From the NCBI RefSeq assembly GCF_022427965.1, contig NZ_JAKTTI010000001.1, positions 124,001 through 188,000 of the forward strand: a DNA stretch of 64,000 bases, read 5' to 3'. Position 1 is the first letter of the stretch. Each line of letters starts with the position of its first letter. A program made the position numbers and the translations under genes. The notes beneath the pieces were generated by a model. The model was not told the origin of the DNA, searched no databases, and was given only the letters and a program-made list of their open reading frames with translations. The DNA is from Fredinandcohnia quinoae (GTDB taxonomy: Bacteria; Bacillota; Bacilli; Bacillales; Bacillaceae_L). Positions 17,975-27,820 of this stretch are shown here, piece after piece.

Positions 17975-19072
17975 TCACCTCGTCTCTTCTTTACGCTCCT
18001 TCGCACGTAACTGACCACAGGCAGCATCAATATCATGACCTTGTTCACGACGAATTGTTACGTTAACACCATGTTTCTTTAATGTCTTTTCAAATTCAAA
18101 AATTTGTTCACGTGGTGTTCGAACATAGTCACGTTCAGGAACATAGTTAACAGGTATTAAATTAATATGGCACTTAATTCCTTTTACGAGCTTTGCCAAC
18201 TCCTCAGCATGTTCAACTTGGTCATTGACCCCACCAAAAAGACCATATTCAAAGCTTATTCTTCTACCTGTCTTTTCAACATAATACCGAACTGCCTTCA
18301 TTAATTCCGGCAACTTGTACGCCCGATTGATTGGCATTAATTTACTTCTGATCTCTGTGTTAGGAGCATGTAAAGAAATTGCAAAATTAATTTGTAATTC
18401 TTCATCTGCAAATTGGTATATTTTTGGAATAATTCCACTTGTCGATACCGTAATATGTCTTGCACCGATGTTTAAAGCCTTGTCGTGATTAATAATTTTT
18501 AAGAACCCAAGCATTTGGTCATAATTATCAAAAGGCTCCCCTATTCCCATTATTACTACATGACTAACTCGTTCATCAACCTCATCGAGAGCTTTTTGTA
18601 CTTTAACCACTTGCGCAACAATTTCACCTGCTTCAAGATTCCTTTTCAAACCACCTAATGTTGAAGCACAAAACGTACATCCAATTCGGCAACCCACTTG
18701 GGTTGTTACACATATTGAATTTCCATATTGATGTCTCATTAGTACTGTTTCAATCGAATAACCGTCATGTAGTTCAAATAGAAATTTCATCGTACCATCT
18801 GCTGATGTTTGTTGTATAAGTGTTTTAAGAGTTGTAATCGTGAAATTCTCAGATAGTTTTGTTCGTAATGTGTTTGATAGATTTGTCATTTCAGCAAATG
18901 AAGTCACACGCTTTGTATATAACCATTCAAAAATCTGCAAACCACGAAACTTCTTTTCACCATTTTCAACCAGCCATTTTTCTAATTCTTCTATTTGAAA
19001 AGAATATATCGAAGGTCTCACTTGCTCTTTTACTGTTGTTTTAATCGCTCTTGTTGTTTGTACATCTTCCAA
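17975..19072 (-). CDS. rlmN: Dual-specificity 23S rRNA (A2503)/tRNA (A37) C2-methyltransferase RlmN
   Basis: Radical-SAM enzyme that methylates C2 of A2503 in 23S rRNA and A37 in some tRNAs. The 365-residue product has the cluster motif CRIGCTFC at residues 128-135, GxGEP-like [10 protein letters not shown], and the C-terminal catalytic cysteine in [11 protein letters not shown]. The start is TTG at 19072 with an AGGTG site eight bases upstream, five bases after the rsmB stop. The B. subtilis protein is 363 residues. Confidence 0.96.
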   Translation of the reverse strand: MEDVQTTRAIKTTVKEQVRPSIYSFQIEELEKWLVENGEKKFRGLQIFEWLYTKRVTSFAEMTNLSNTLRTKLSENFTITTLKTLIQQTSADGTMKFLFELHDGYSIETVLMRHQYGNSICVTTQVGCRIGCTFCASTLGGLKRNLEAGEIVAQVVKVQKALDEVDERVSHVVIMGIGEPFDNYDQMLGFLKIINHDKALNIGARHITVSTSGIIPKIYQFADEELQINFAISLHAPNTEIRSKLMPINRAYKLPELMKAVRYYVEKTGRRISFEYGLFGGVNDQVEHAEELAKLVKGIKCHINLIPVNYVPERDYVRTPREQIFEFEKTLKKHGVNVTIRREQGHDIDAACGQLRAKERKEETR

Positions 19073-19077
19073 TTAAA

Positions 19078-20418
19078 TCACACCTGCTTTCTTAATCTTG
19101 CAATATAAAACCCATCTGTACCAAAATAATGTGGTAATAACTGAACCTGTCCATTTTTCACGTAAGATTCCATCTTTTTTGGTAAACATGCAGCTAATTC
19201 ATTATCTAATTCAAATTCACTATTATTACGTAAAAATTCGGTAATTACACCTTGATTTTCCTCATAACCAATCGTACATGTGCTATACACTAGTATACCA
19301 TCTTTTTTTAAGAGGGTGGCAACTTCAGATAGAATTTCAAGCTGGATTGATGCCAATTTTTTACTATCGATTTCCTGCTTTGAATACTTAATATCTGGTT
19401 TCCTTCTAATTACACCATAACCAGAGCATGGTGCATCGACGAGGATTTTATCAAAGGAAGCGTCTTGATAAAACTTTCTAATTTGTCTACTATCAAGTGC
19501 TCTCGTATTAACATTATTCAATTTAAGTCGAGAAACTTGATCATTGATAAGTTTCGTTTTATGTTCATGTAGGTCAAGAGATAGTACAGAACCAGTATTC
19601 TGTAATAATTCAGCAATATGCGTTGTCTTGCCCCCAGGGGCAGCACAACTATCGAGGACATCGTCTCCTTTTTTTATTCCGAGAGCTCTTGCAACAAGCA
19701 TAGAACTTTCATCCTGGATTGTAAAATAACCATCAGCGAATGCTTTTGTATGGGCCAGATTACCTTTTATAGCTTTAATGGAATCATCAGACAGATCTCC
19801 TCTTACAGCCTCTATACCTTCTCCTTCGAGTAATTGAAGAACATTCTCTACTGATGATATATTTGAGTTTATTCGGGCTGTTTGTTCAGGCGGAGTAATA
19901 TTGACTTCACACATTTTCTTTGTTTCATCAAATCCAAACTGATTGACCCAATTTGTTACAAGCCATAATGGATGACTTGTTTCAATTGAAAGTCGTTTAA
20001 GCGGATCTGAAATTTGTTCGATTGAAGGAACACCTTCACGCTGAATCGATCTCAATACACCGTTAACAAATGAAGAAATTCCTTTATGACCACGTTTTTT
20101 AGCAATTTCAACAGCTTCAAAGAAAATCGCTCGTTCTGGAACTCGATCCAAATAAATAATTTGATATAAGGACAATCTGAGTAAATTTTGAACCCATATA
20201 TCTATTTTTTTATTTTTCAAGAAAGGTGTTAGAAAATAGTCAATGGTATCTCTTCGTTGAAGTGTACCATAAACAATTTCTGTTAGTAAGCCAATATCTT
20301 TTCCATTTATTTCACGCTTGTTGATTATTTTAGTTAATAGTAAATTACTATATGCTTGATTTTTTTCAATCATTAGTAGGATTTCAAGTGCTGCATCTCT
20401 TACATTATTTCGTTTCAT
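19078..20418 (-). CDS. rsmB: 16S rRNA (C967-C5)-methyltransferase RsmB
   Basis: SAM-dependent m5C methyltransferase (Sun/Fmu family). The 446-residue product has an N-terminal NusB-like RNA-binding domain (residues 1-135), a Rossmann core with [14 protein letters not shown], the catalytic pair in VDAPCSGYG and VYSTCTI. The ATG at 20418 overlaps the end of fmt by 14 bases. Part of the priA-def-fmt-rsmB-rlmN translation-maturation block. Confidence 0.96.
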   Translation of the reverse strand: MKRNNVRDAALEILLMIEKNQAYSNLLLTKIINKREINGKDIGLLTEIVYGTLQRRDTIDYFLTPFLKNKKIDIWVQNLLRLSLYQIIYLDRVPERAIFFEAVEIAKKRGHKGISSFVNGVLRSIQREGVPSIEQISDPLKRLSIETSHPLWLVTNWVNQFGFDETKKMCEVNITPPEQTARINSNISSVENVLQLLEGEGIEAVRGDLSDDSIKAIKGNLAHTKAFADGYFTIQDESSMLVARALGIKKGDDVLDSCAAPGGKTTHIAELLQNTGSVLSLDLHEHKTKLINDQVSRLKLNNVNTRALDSRQIRKFYQDASFDKILVDAPCSGYGVIRRKPDIKYSKQEIDSKKLASIQLEILSEVATLLKKDGILVYSTCTIGYEENQGVITEFLRNNSEFELDNELAACLPKKMESYVKNGQVQLLPHYFGTDGFYIARLRKQV

Positions 20419-21361
20419 TCGTATCCCCTAACATAGTCCCGATTGTAAGATTCGTTCCCCGTAAAAATTGCTCTGCACTCATTCTTTTCTTACCAGCTGG
20501 TTGTATTTGCGTAATTTTTATTGAAATATCATTACCCGTTGACACAACAAAACCATCATTTTCGATAGCAATAACCGTCCCTGGCATGTTTGAATTCGTA
20601 GTATTACGAAGCTTCTCACCCCACCAAATTTTCACAATCTCACCATTTAGAATGGTATAAGCAACTGGCCAAGGATGAAGACCACGTATATGATTGTAGA
20701 TATCTTCACCAATCATCGACCAGTTTATTTTTTCTTGTTCTCTTTTTATGTTAGCAGCAAATGTTGCTTTTGTGTCGTCCTGTTTAATCGGTGTAATTTT
20801 ACCAGCTAAAAGTAATGGAATCGTTTCTGATAATAGTTTGGACCCTGCAACACTTAATTTATCGTGCAAGCTGCCAACGTGATCATGCTCTAAAATCGGA
20901 ATTTCAACTTGTGTTAATATATCCCCAGCATCTAGTTTTTCCACCATATACATGATGGTTACTCCTGTCTTTTCTTTTCCTTGTAATATGGAATAATGAA
21001 TCGGTGCACCACCCCGCAGCTCCGGTAGCAGTGATGCGTGAACATTAACACAACCATACTTTGGTGTTTCTAATATTTCCTTAGGAAGGATTTGACCAAA
21101 AGCTGCTGTAATTATTAAATCTGGATTAAGAGCCAGAACTTTTTCCACTTCTTCTTTCTCCTTGATTTTAGTAGGTTGAAGAACTGGAATATTATGTTTT
21201 AATGCTGCAACTTTCACTGGTGGTGGAGTTAATACCCTCTTCCTTCCTACAGGTCGATCAGGTTGAGTGACAACTCCAACAACTTCATAGTTTTCTTCAA
21301 TTAATTGTTCTAAAACTGGAACTGAAAAATCTGGTGTTCCCATAAAAAGTATTCGAATCAT
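20405..21361 (-). CDS. fmt: Methionyl-tRNA formyltransferase
   Basis: Formylates initiator Met-tRNA using 10-formyltetrahydrofolate. The 318-residue product begins [17 protein letters not shown] and contains the folate-site [14 protein letters not shown] with the catalytic Asn/His pair nearby and GVTIMYM...LDAGDIL with the catalytic Asp. A C-terminal OB-like tRNA-binding domain begins around residue 205. It lies directly after def, coupling formylation and deformylation. Confidence 0.97.
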   Translation of the reverse strand: MIRILFMGTPDFSVPVLEQLIEENYEVVGVVTQPDRPVGRKRVLTPPPVKVAALKHNIPVLQPTKIKEKEEVEKVLALNPDLIITAAFGQILPKEILETPKYGCVNVHASLLPELRGGAPIHYSILQGKEKTGVTIMYMVEKLDAGDILTQVEIPILEHDHVGSLHDKLSVAGSKLLSETIPLLLAGKITPIKQDDTKATFAANIKREQEKINWSMIGEDIYNHIRGLHPWPVAYTILNGEIVKIWWGEKLRNTTNSNMPGTVIAIENDGFVVSTGNDISIKITQIQPAGKKRMSAEQFLRGTNLTIGTMLGDTNETK

Positions 21362-21369
21362 GATAGTAC

Positions 21370-21843
21370 CTACCCTTCTATTTCTCCTTCTTCATAATAG
21401 CGATTTACCTTAGTGGTAAATAATACTCCATGCAAATGGTCAATTTCATGTTGTATGGCACGCGCTAAAAATCCTCTTGCTTCTATTATATAAGTTTTAC
21501 CACGTCTATTTTGAGCACGTACCTTCACATAGTCAGATCTTGTAACTTCACCAAAAAGGCCCGGAAAACTTAGGCAGCCTTCTGGACCAACTTGTTCACC
21601 ATGCTCTTCAAGTATGACTGGATTTATTAGCTCTAGTAAACCGTTCTCATCCTCCACATCGACGATTGCAATTTGTTTTGCAATTCCAATTTGCGGAGCA
21701 GCCAATCCAACACCATCTTCTGCCAACATGGTATCATACATATCATTAATCAATTTTGTCAATTTACGATCAAAATTTGTTACTTTTTCACATTCCATTT
21801 CAAGAATATCGTCTGGGTGTTTAATAATCTGTAATAAAGCCAA
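21370..21843 (-). CDS. def: Peptide deformylase
   Basis: Metalloenzyme that removes N-formyl from nascent chains. All three motifs are present in the 157-residue product: [18 protein letters not shown] and QHEIDHLHG; the Cys and two His bind the metal. The start is TTG at 21843, reading [11 protein letters not shown], with GGAGG seven bases upstream. Between priA and fmt as in B. subtilis. Confidence 0.97.
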   Translation of the reverse strand: MALLQIIKHPDDILEMECEKVTNFDRKLTKLINDMYDTMLAEDGVGLAAPQIGIAKQIAIVDVEDENGLLELINPVILEEHGEQVGPEGCLSFPGLFGEVTRSDYVKVRAQNRRGKTYIIEARGFLARAIQHEIDHLHGVLFTTKVNRYYEEGEIEG

Positions 21844-21910
21844 TCTAGTTCCTCCAAAACTTATACATTTTAACTAGTTTTCACAATTATAACTTTGTTT
21901 AAACCATTGT

Positions 21911-24325
21911 TCACATCATTATATAAGGATTTAAATCAATTGATAGTGAAAGAGAATGTTGGGCAATCTCTTTTTGGTATCGGTCCAATATTCCCTTTAA
22001 TAGTTTATTCAGGTTTTGTTCACTTTTGTATTTTATCATGCACTGATACCGATATCTATCATTAATCCTAGGGATAGGTGAAGCAACAGGGCCAAGGATA
22101 ATCGTCTTGTTCGATAAAGACTTTCGCAAATATGTTGTAATTTTTTCAGCAACATCGATCGTTCTCGTTAGTTCTGGATGCGATACTGTTATTAATGCTA
22201 AATAATAAAATGGTGGGTAAGCATGTAACTTACGTATCATCATTTCATTCTGATAAAAACCATCATAATCGTGATGACTGGCAAGGGTAATACTATAATG
22301 TTCTGGAGTATACGTCTGTATAACAACTTCACCTAATAATTCATGTCGTCCCGCTCTACCACTTACCTGCGTAAGTAGTTGAAAGGTTTTTTCTGAAGAA
22401 CGAAAGTCAGGTAAATGAAGCATCGTATCTGCTGTTAATACACCAACAAGTGTAACATTTGGGAAATCAAGGCCCTTTGCTATCATTTGAGTCCCAAGAA
22501 GTATATCTGCACGTCCTTCCCCAAATTCACGGAGTAATTTTTCATGGGCTCCTTTTCTACTTGTCGTGTCAACATCCATCCGAATAACTCTAGCTTGCGG
22601 AATCATTTTTGCTAGTTCTTCTTCTACTTTTTGTGTACCCGTACCAAAAAAGCGAATATGTTCACTATTACATTCTGGACAAACATGCGGCATTTGAGTT
22701 TCATAGGCACAATAATGACATTTCAATTGATGGCTTGACTTATGATAGGTTAATGAAATATCACAATGCGGACAATTCATGACATAGCCACAGTCCCGAC
22801 ACATTACAAATGAGGAATGACCTCGACGATTAAGAAATAACACGGATTGTTCATTTTTTTCGAGACGATCTAATAATTTTGCATATAACGCTTCAGAAAA
22901 CATCGATCTGTTACCGTTTCTTAATTCTTCTCTCATATCAATAATTTCTACTGTTGGTAACGGTCGATTATTCACCCTTTCCTTAAGTGTTACAAGCTCG
23001 TACACATTCTTAGATGCACGCGCAAATGATTCTAATGTCGGGGTTGCACTCCCTAAAACCACAGGACAATCATGTATTTCCCCACGAAAAATAGCAACAT
23101 CCCTCGCATGATAACGTGGGTTATCCTCTTGTTTGTAGCTAGATTCGTGTTCTTCATCAATGATAATGATTCCAATATTTTCAAATGGAGCAAAAATGGC
23201 AGACCTTGCACCAACCACGACACTAACTTCCTTACGATGAATCTTTCGCCATTCATCATATTTTTCTCCTGCACCAAGACCACTATGAAGGACAGCTACC
23301 TGCGAACCAAACCTTCCTTTAAACCGATTAACCATTTGTGGTGTAAGTGAGATTTCAGGTACAAGAACAATTGCTTCTTTTCCTCGTTTTAAAACTTCAT
23401 CAATTGCTTGCATATAGACCTCTGTTTTTCCACTACCTGTTACACCATACATTAAATACACGTTGTGGACTTCATCATCAATGGAAGCGAGTATCGGTGA
23501 AATTACCTTTTCTTGTTCATTCGTAAGTGGTAATGGTACTGTTCGTTGAAAGGTTTTATCTTTATATGGATCCCGATATACTTCGATATTTTTTTCTAGT
23601 AAAAGGCCTTTTTTTACAAGAGATTTTATCGTACTTTCAGTAGAGCCTAAAATATTTAGTAAATCCCTTATCAAAATAGGCGCATGGTTTGTTTTAAAAT
23701 ATTCGAGAGCTTCCTTTTGCTTAGATGCTTGTACTGGTAATGTCTTTATTACATCATCAATTTCACTACTCGAAATTGCAGGCTCAACCTGTTTCATCGT
23801 TTTTTTATTCGTTTTGTTTTTTACATGATAGACAACCTCTAGAAACCCCTTTTTAATATCCTTTTGAAAGACATGCAATAAATCCCTTTTCTCAATTTCA
23901 TTCCATTGAATTGATGTTGATTCATCCATTAAGGCTTGTACAGCCGGTTCGAGTTCATCTAGTCGAGAAGTTGGTAGTAATTTTATTTCTTTATCATACT
24001 TTGCTCTCATTGCTGCTGGTAGCATCGCTTGTAAAGCAGAAATCATAAAACAAAGAGTCTTCTCAGTTAACCAATATCCGATTTGTAATAATTCTTCATT
24101 TAAAACAGGAGTTAAATCCAATAGTGAATGAATTTCCTTGAGTCTTTCAACCTCTGGCTCATTTTTAAGTTTAATTACAAATCCCTGAACCTTTCTCGGA
24201 CCAAATGGAACAGCAACACGCATTCCTGGCTGGATTATTTCCTTCCACTTTTCTGGTATTAAATAGTCAAATGTTCGATCAGTTTGCATTGCTGGAACAT
24301 CAACAATAACACTTGCTACTCTCAT
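21911..24325 (-). CDS. priA: Primosomal replication restart helicase PriA
   Basis: 3'-5' DNA helicase that reloads the replisome at stalled forks. The 804-residue product has an N-terminal fork-binding domain, Walker A GVTGSGKTEVY, a DEEH box, the zinc-binding insert CRDCGYVMNCPHCD...CHYC...CPEC, and helicase motifs VSGRAGR and GTQMIAKG. It starts at an ATG that overlaps the coaBC stop as ATGA, indicating translational coupling. Confidence 0.97.
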   Translation of the reverse strand: MRVASVIVDVPAMQTDRTFDYLIPEKWKEIIQPGMRVAVPFGPRKVQGFVIKLKNEPEVERLKEIHSLLDLTPVLNEELLQIGYWLTEKTLCFMISALQAMLPAAMRAKYDKEIKLLPTSRLDELEPAVQALMDESTSIQWNEIEKRDLLHVFQKDIKKGFLEVVYHVKNKTNKKTMKQVEPAISSSEIDDVIKTLPVQASKQKEALEYFKTNHAPILIRDLLNILGSTESTIKSLVKKGLLLEKNIEVYRDPYKDKTFQRTVPLPLTNEQEKVISPILASIDDEVHNVYLMYGVTGSGKTEVYMQAIDEVLKRGKEAIVLVPEISLTPQMVNRFKGRFGSQVAVLHSGLGAGEKYDEWRKIHRKEVSVVVGARSAIFAPFENIGIIIIDEEHESSYKQEDNPRYHARDVAIFRGEIHDCPVVLGSATPTLESFARASKNVYELVTLKERVNNRPLPTVEIIDMREELRNGNRSMFSEALYAKLLDRLEKNEQSVLFLNRRGHSSFVMCRDCGYVMNCPHCDISLTYHKSSHQLKCHYCAYETQMPHVCPECNSEHIRFFGTGTQKVEEELAKMIPQARVIRMDVDTTSRKGAHEKLLREFGEGRADILLGTQMIAKGLDFPNVTLVGVLTADTMLHLPDFRSSEKTFQLLTQVSGRAGRHELLGEVVIQTYTPEHYSITLASHHDYDGFYQNEMMIRKLHAYPPFYYLALITVSHPELTRTIDVAEKITTYLRKSLSNKTIILGPVASPIPRINDRYRYQCMIKYKSEQNLNKLLKGILDRYQKEIAQHSLSLSIDLNPYIMM

Positions 24326-25533
24326 TTATTTTCTCCAAATGGTAGTAGTTTTTCAATTTCAAGAAGGATTGCTCTTGCTACTTCAATTTTCGACATAAGT
24401 GGCAATTGAATCCTTTGATTATCTTTTTTAAAAATTGTACAGATATTTGTATCAGTACCAAATCCTGCACCTTCTTCAGAAACATTATTCGCAATAATCA
24501 TATCTAAATTTTTGGATTGCAGTTTCTTTTTGGCATATTCTTCAATTTGTTCTGTTTCTGCAGCAAATCCAACTAATAATTGATGTTTTTTCTGTTCACC
24601 TAATGTTTTTAAAATATCTGTTGTTCGTTCTAGCTCGAAAACCAAGTTACCGGTTTGTTTTTTCATTTTTTCATTGAAGGTTATTATTGGTCGATAATCT
24701 GCAACCGCAGCAGTTTTAATTACAATGTCACTCTCTTGATAATGTGCCATTACTTGCTCGAACATTTCTTTGGCAGATTCCACTTGGATAATTTTCTTTA
24801 CATTAGACGGAATTAATTGAGAAGTTGGACCTGTAATAAGTATTACCTCTGCTCCAGCGTTACTTGCTGACTCAGCTAATGCATATCCCATTTTGCCAGT
24901 AGAACGATTCGAGAAAAAGCGCACTGGATCAATTTTCTCCCTCGTTGGTCCTGCTGTTATCAACACTTTTTTATTTGCTAAAAGGCTAGGTTTTATAAAA
25001 AAGGAATTCAGCAAATCAACTATTTTTTCTGGTTCTTCAAGTCTTCCTTTGCCAACGTATCCACAAGCCAAATAACCTTCTTGAGGCTCAATAAACTTGT
25101 AGCCATAGCTTGCTAGGGTTTTTATATTTTTCTTCACTGCAGGGTGGTCATACATATGTACATTCATTGCTGGAGCAATCCAAACTGGTGCAGTTGAAGC
25201 AAGTAATGTGGTCGTTATCATATTATCTGCAATACCATTTGCTAGTTTTGCAATCGTATTTGCAGTTGCCGGGGCGATCATAATGAGATCAGCCCAATCT
25301 GCTAAATCAATATGAGCGATAACTGATGGGTCCTTCTCATCAAATGTATCAAAATAAACTTCATTACGAGACAGTGCCTTAAAGGTAAGTGGGTCAACGA
25401 ACTTCATAGCTGATTCACTCATTATAACTCGAACTTCAGCACCAGCCTGCGTTAACTTACTTGTTAGAGCAGCAGCCTTATAAACCGCTATACCACCTGT
25501 AACACAAAGCAATATTCTTTTACCGTTAAGCAT
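24322..25533 (-). CDS. coaBC: Bifunctional phosphopantothenoylcysteine decarboxylase/synthase CoaBC
   Basis: Two consecutive steps of coenzyme A synthesis. The N-terminal flavoprotein decarboxylase (about residues 1-190) has GGIAVYKA, the catalytic-His region, PAMNVHMYDHPA and the flexible-loop ACGYVGKGRL. The C-terminal synthase (about 190-403) opens with VLITAGPTREKIDPVR and FFSNRSTGKMGYALA. ATG at 25533 follows GGGGGA. Coenzyme A supply ties it to the fatty-acid genes in this region. Confidence 0.96.
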   Translation of the reverse strand: MLNGKRILLCVTGGIAVYKAAALTSKLTQAGAEVRVIMSESAMKFVDPLTFKALSRNEVYFDTFDEKDPSVIAHIDLADWADLIMIAPATANTIAKLANGIADNMITTTLLASTAPVWIAPAMNVHMYDHPAVKKNIKTLASYGYKFIEPQEGYLACGYVGKGRLEEPEKIVDLLNSFFIKPSLLANKKVLITAGPTREKIDPVRFFSNRSTGKMGYALAESASNAGAEVILITGPTSQLIPSNVKKIIQVESAKEMFEQVMAHYQESDIVIKTAAVADYRPIITFNEKMKKQTGNLVFELERTTDILKTLGEQKKHQLLVGFAAETEQIEEYAKKKLQSKNLDMIIANNVSEEGAGFGTDTNICTIFKKDNQRIQLPLMSKIEVARAILLEIEKLLPFGENK

Positions 25534-25587
25534 TTCGATTAATCCCCCTTATAAAAATAACAACCTACTCGGAGGTTGTTATTTTTA

Positions 25588-25827
25588 TCATTCTGCAGCA
25601 GTAGTAGTTGGTTTCGTATCTACTTCAACATTTTTATCAGTTGTAAAATGCAAAAGACCGGCATTGATTTCTTCTAATGCCTTTCCAACACATTTATAAG
25701 AATGTGGTTTCTCTACTTTACCATCATTTTTTTGCTGCATCACTCTTGCTCTTTTTGCGGCAACAGTTACTAAAGTATATTTTGAATCTAATATTCCCAA
25801 CAATGAATCGATAGACGGATATAACAT
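25588..25827 (-). CDS. rpoZ: RNA polymerase omega subunit
   Basis: Small chaperone-like subunit that binds the beta-prime C-terminus. The 79-residue product starts [20 protein letters not shown] and has the conserved KRARVMQ and VGKALEEI blocks. The ATG at 25827 follows GGAGGT; the frame continues upstream to 25878 but would overlap gmk and lacks homology. The C-terminal tail (Thr- and Asp-rich, ending TTTAAE) is about 12 residues longer than in B. subtilis. Confidence 0.96.
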   Translation of the reverse strand: MLYPSIDSLLGILDSKYTLVTVAAKRARVMQQKNDGKVEKPHSYKCVGKALEEINAGLLHFTTDKNVEVDTKPTTTAAE

Positions 25828-25828
25828 C

Positions 25829-26449
<621 letters not shown>

Positions 26450-26459
26450 TTATTCAAAC

Positions 26460-26723
26460 CTACCCTTCATCAGTTAGCTCATCTTTATTTGTCAATCTTT
26501 GTGCAACGGTCTCAGGTTGAACAGCTGATAAAATAATATGATCGCTATCCATGATCATGACTGCACGTGTTCTCCTACCGTAAGTAGCATCGATTAACAT
26601 TCCTCGGTCACGAGCATCTTGAACGATTCTTTTAATAGGAGCAGACTCAGGGCTAACAATCGAAATTATTCGGTTAGCTGAAACAATATTACCAAAACCA
26701 ATATTTATTAACTTAATGTGCAT
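26460..26723 (-). CDS. remA: Extracellular matrix regulator RemA
   Basis: DNA-binding activator of biofilm matrix and osmoprotection genes in B. subtilis. The 87-residue product begins [18 protein letters not shown] and keeps the Arg-rich [11 protein letters not shown] stretch used for DNA contact. The ATG at 26723 follows GGGGGAGC. It lies between yicC and gmk. The function is assigned from strong similarity to B. subtilis RemA; its targets in this organism are unknown. Confidence 0.93.
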   Translation of the reverse strand: MHIKLINIGFGNIVSANRIISIVSPESAPIKRIVQDARDRGMLIDATYGRRTRAVMIMDSDHIILSAVQPETVAQRLTNKDELTDEG

Positions 26724-26792
26724 CCAAAGCTCCCCCTATATCACACTCTATTTTTACCGTGAAAACAATAACATAATCACGTACGACAAAAG

Positions 26793-27668
26793 TTATTCGA
26801 TATTTTGCACCTGTTCCTTAATTTTTTCGAGTAAACTTTTCATTTCGACAACATGTTTGGCAATTTTGCTATCATTCGCCTTTGAACCGATTGTATTTAT
26901 TTCACGGTTCATTTCTTGGATAATAAAATCAAGCTTTCTGCCAATAGAATCATTCGTATATGTAGCTTCTTTAAATTGACTGATATGACTATGTAGTCGT
27001 GTTAGCTCTTCGGAAACATCTGCTTTCTCAGCAAAGATGGCAACCTCAGTTAATATACGATTATCATCAATTTCACCATTTATGTACTCGTTAATTCTTT
27101 TTGCTAACCGTTCTTGATATTGGTTAACAACATGGGGAGCATACTGATAGACTGCATTCACATTATTTTCAATTTGGTTCAGATAATTATTTATTTCCTC
27201 TAATAGCTTTTTGCCTTCAACTTCTCGCATCATTTTCAATTCTTCAACCGCGACTTGAATTACTTCAATAACGATGAGTTCAAGTTCGTTATTTTCTAAT
27301 TCTACATCATCTATTGAGAGAATATCATCTAGAGATAATAATTGCTGAGTAGTTATCATATCAGTAAGATTATATTTCTCTTGAATATCCTTAATGGAAT
27401 GATAAAGATGATCCATTAGCTCCCAATCAATATTGAGTGACTTCTTTACAAGCCCTTCTCCTTCAATTGTCAAAAAAACCTCCACACGCCCTCTTTTCAC
27501 GTGTTCCATGATGGCTTTTTTTATTTTATCCTCTATAACTAGTAATTGTCTAGGCATTCTTATATTGATTTCGCAAAAACGATGATTTATAGACTTAATC
27601 TCTGCAGTTACGGAATAGCTTTCCATTTCCTTCCGTGCCTGACCGAAGCCTGTCATACTTAAAATCAT
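26793..27668 (-). CDS. yicC: YicC family endoribonuclease-like protein (YloC)
   Basis: Conserved protein of the YicC/YloC family, reported to have endoribonuclease activity. The 291-residue product begins MILSMTGFGQA, the family signature, and contains EIKSINHRFCEINIRMP and the C-terminal DFIIQEMNREINTIGSKA block, with a central acidic coiled-coil region. I use the ATG at 27668; two in-frame ATGs at 27674 and 27683 are possible because no ribosome site clearly decides. It is the first gene of the long operon that runs to rpe. Confidence 0.9.
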   Translation of the reverse strand: MILSMTGFGQARKEMESYSVTAEIKSINHRFCEINIRMPRQLLVIEDKIKKAIMEHVKRGRVEVFLTIEGEGLVKKSLNIDWELMDHLYHSIKDIQEKYNLTDMITTQQLLSLDDILSIDDVELENNELELIVIEVIQVAVEELKMMREVEGKKLLEEINNYLNQIENNVNAVYQYAPHVVNQYQERLAKRINEYINGEIDDNRILTEVAIFAEKADVSEELTRLHSHISQFKEATYTNDSIGRKLDFIIQEMNREINTIGSKANDSKIAKHVVEMKSLLEKIKEQVQNIE

Positions 27669-27737
27669 TTTCATCACGTCCATTTCACTTTAACACCATA
27701 TAAAAAACTAATATTATTTTATCATTGTTTGGTCAAA

Positions 27738-27774
27738 TAAAAAAGGTAACAGAGAATCTCCATTACCTAAAAAA
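27738..27774 (-). terminator. Terminator between yicC and the ATPase gene
   Basis: Minus strand: AGGTAATGGAGA, loop, TCTGTTACCT followed by TTTTTTATTT. It lies between the end of the ATPase gene and the start of yicC and ends ATPase transcripts. Confidence 0.8.
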
Positions 27775-27820
27775 GTATAGCATAGTTTTGTTGATAATTA
27801 CTAAAATTAAGAACTTCTTT

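Noticed and set aside
23053-23283. Minus-strand frame of 76 codons inside priA
   Set aside because: Overlaps the priA helicase core in another frame and lacks any signal of its own.
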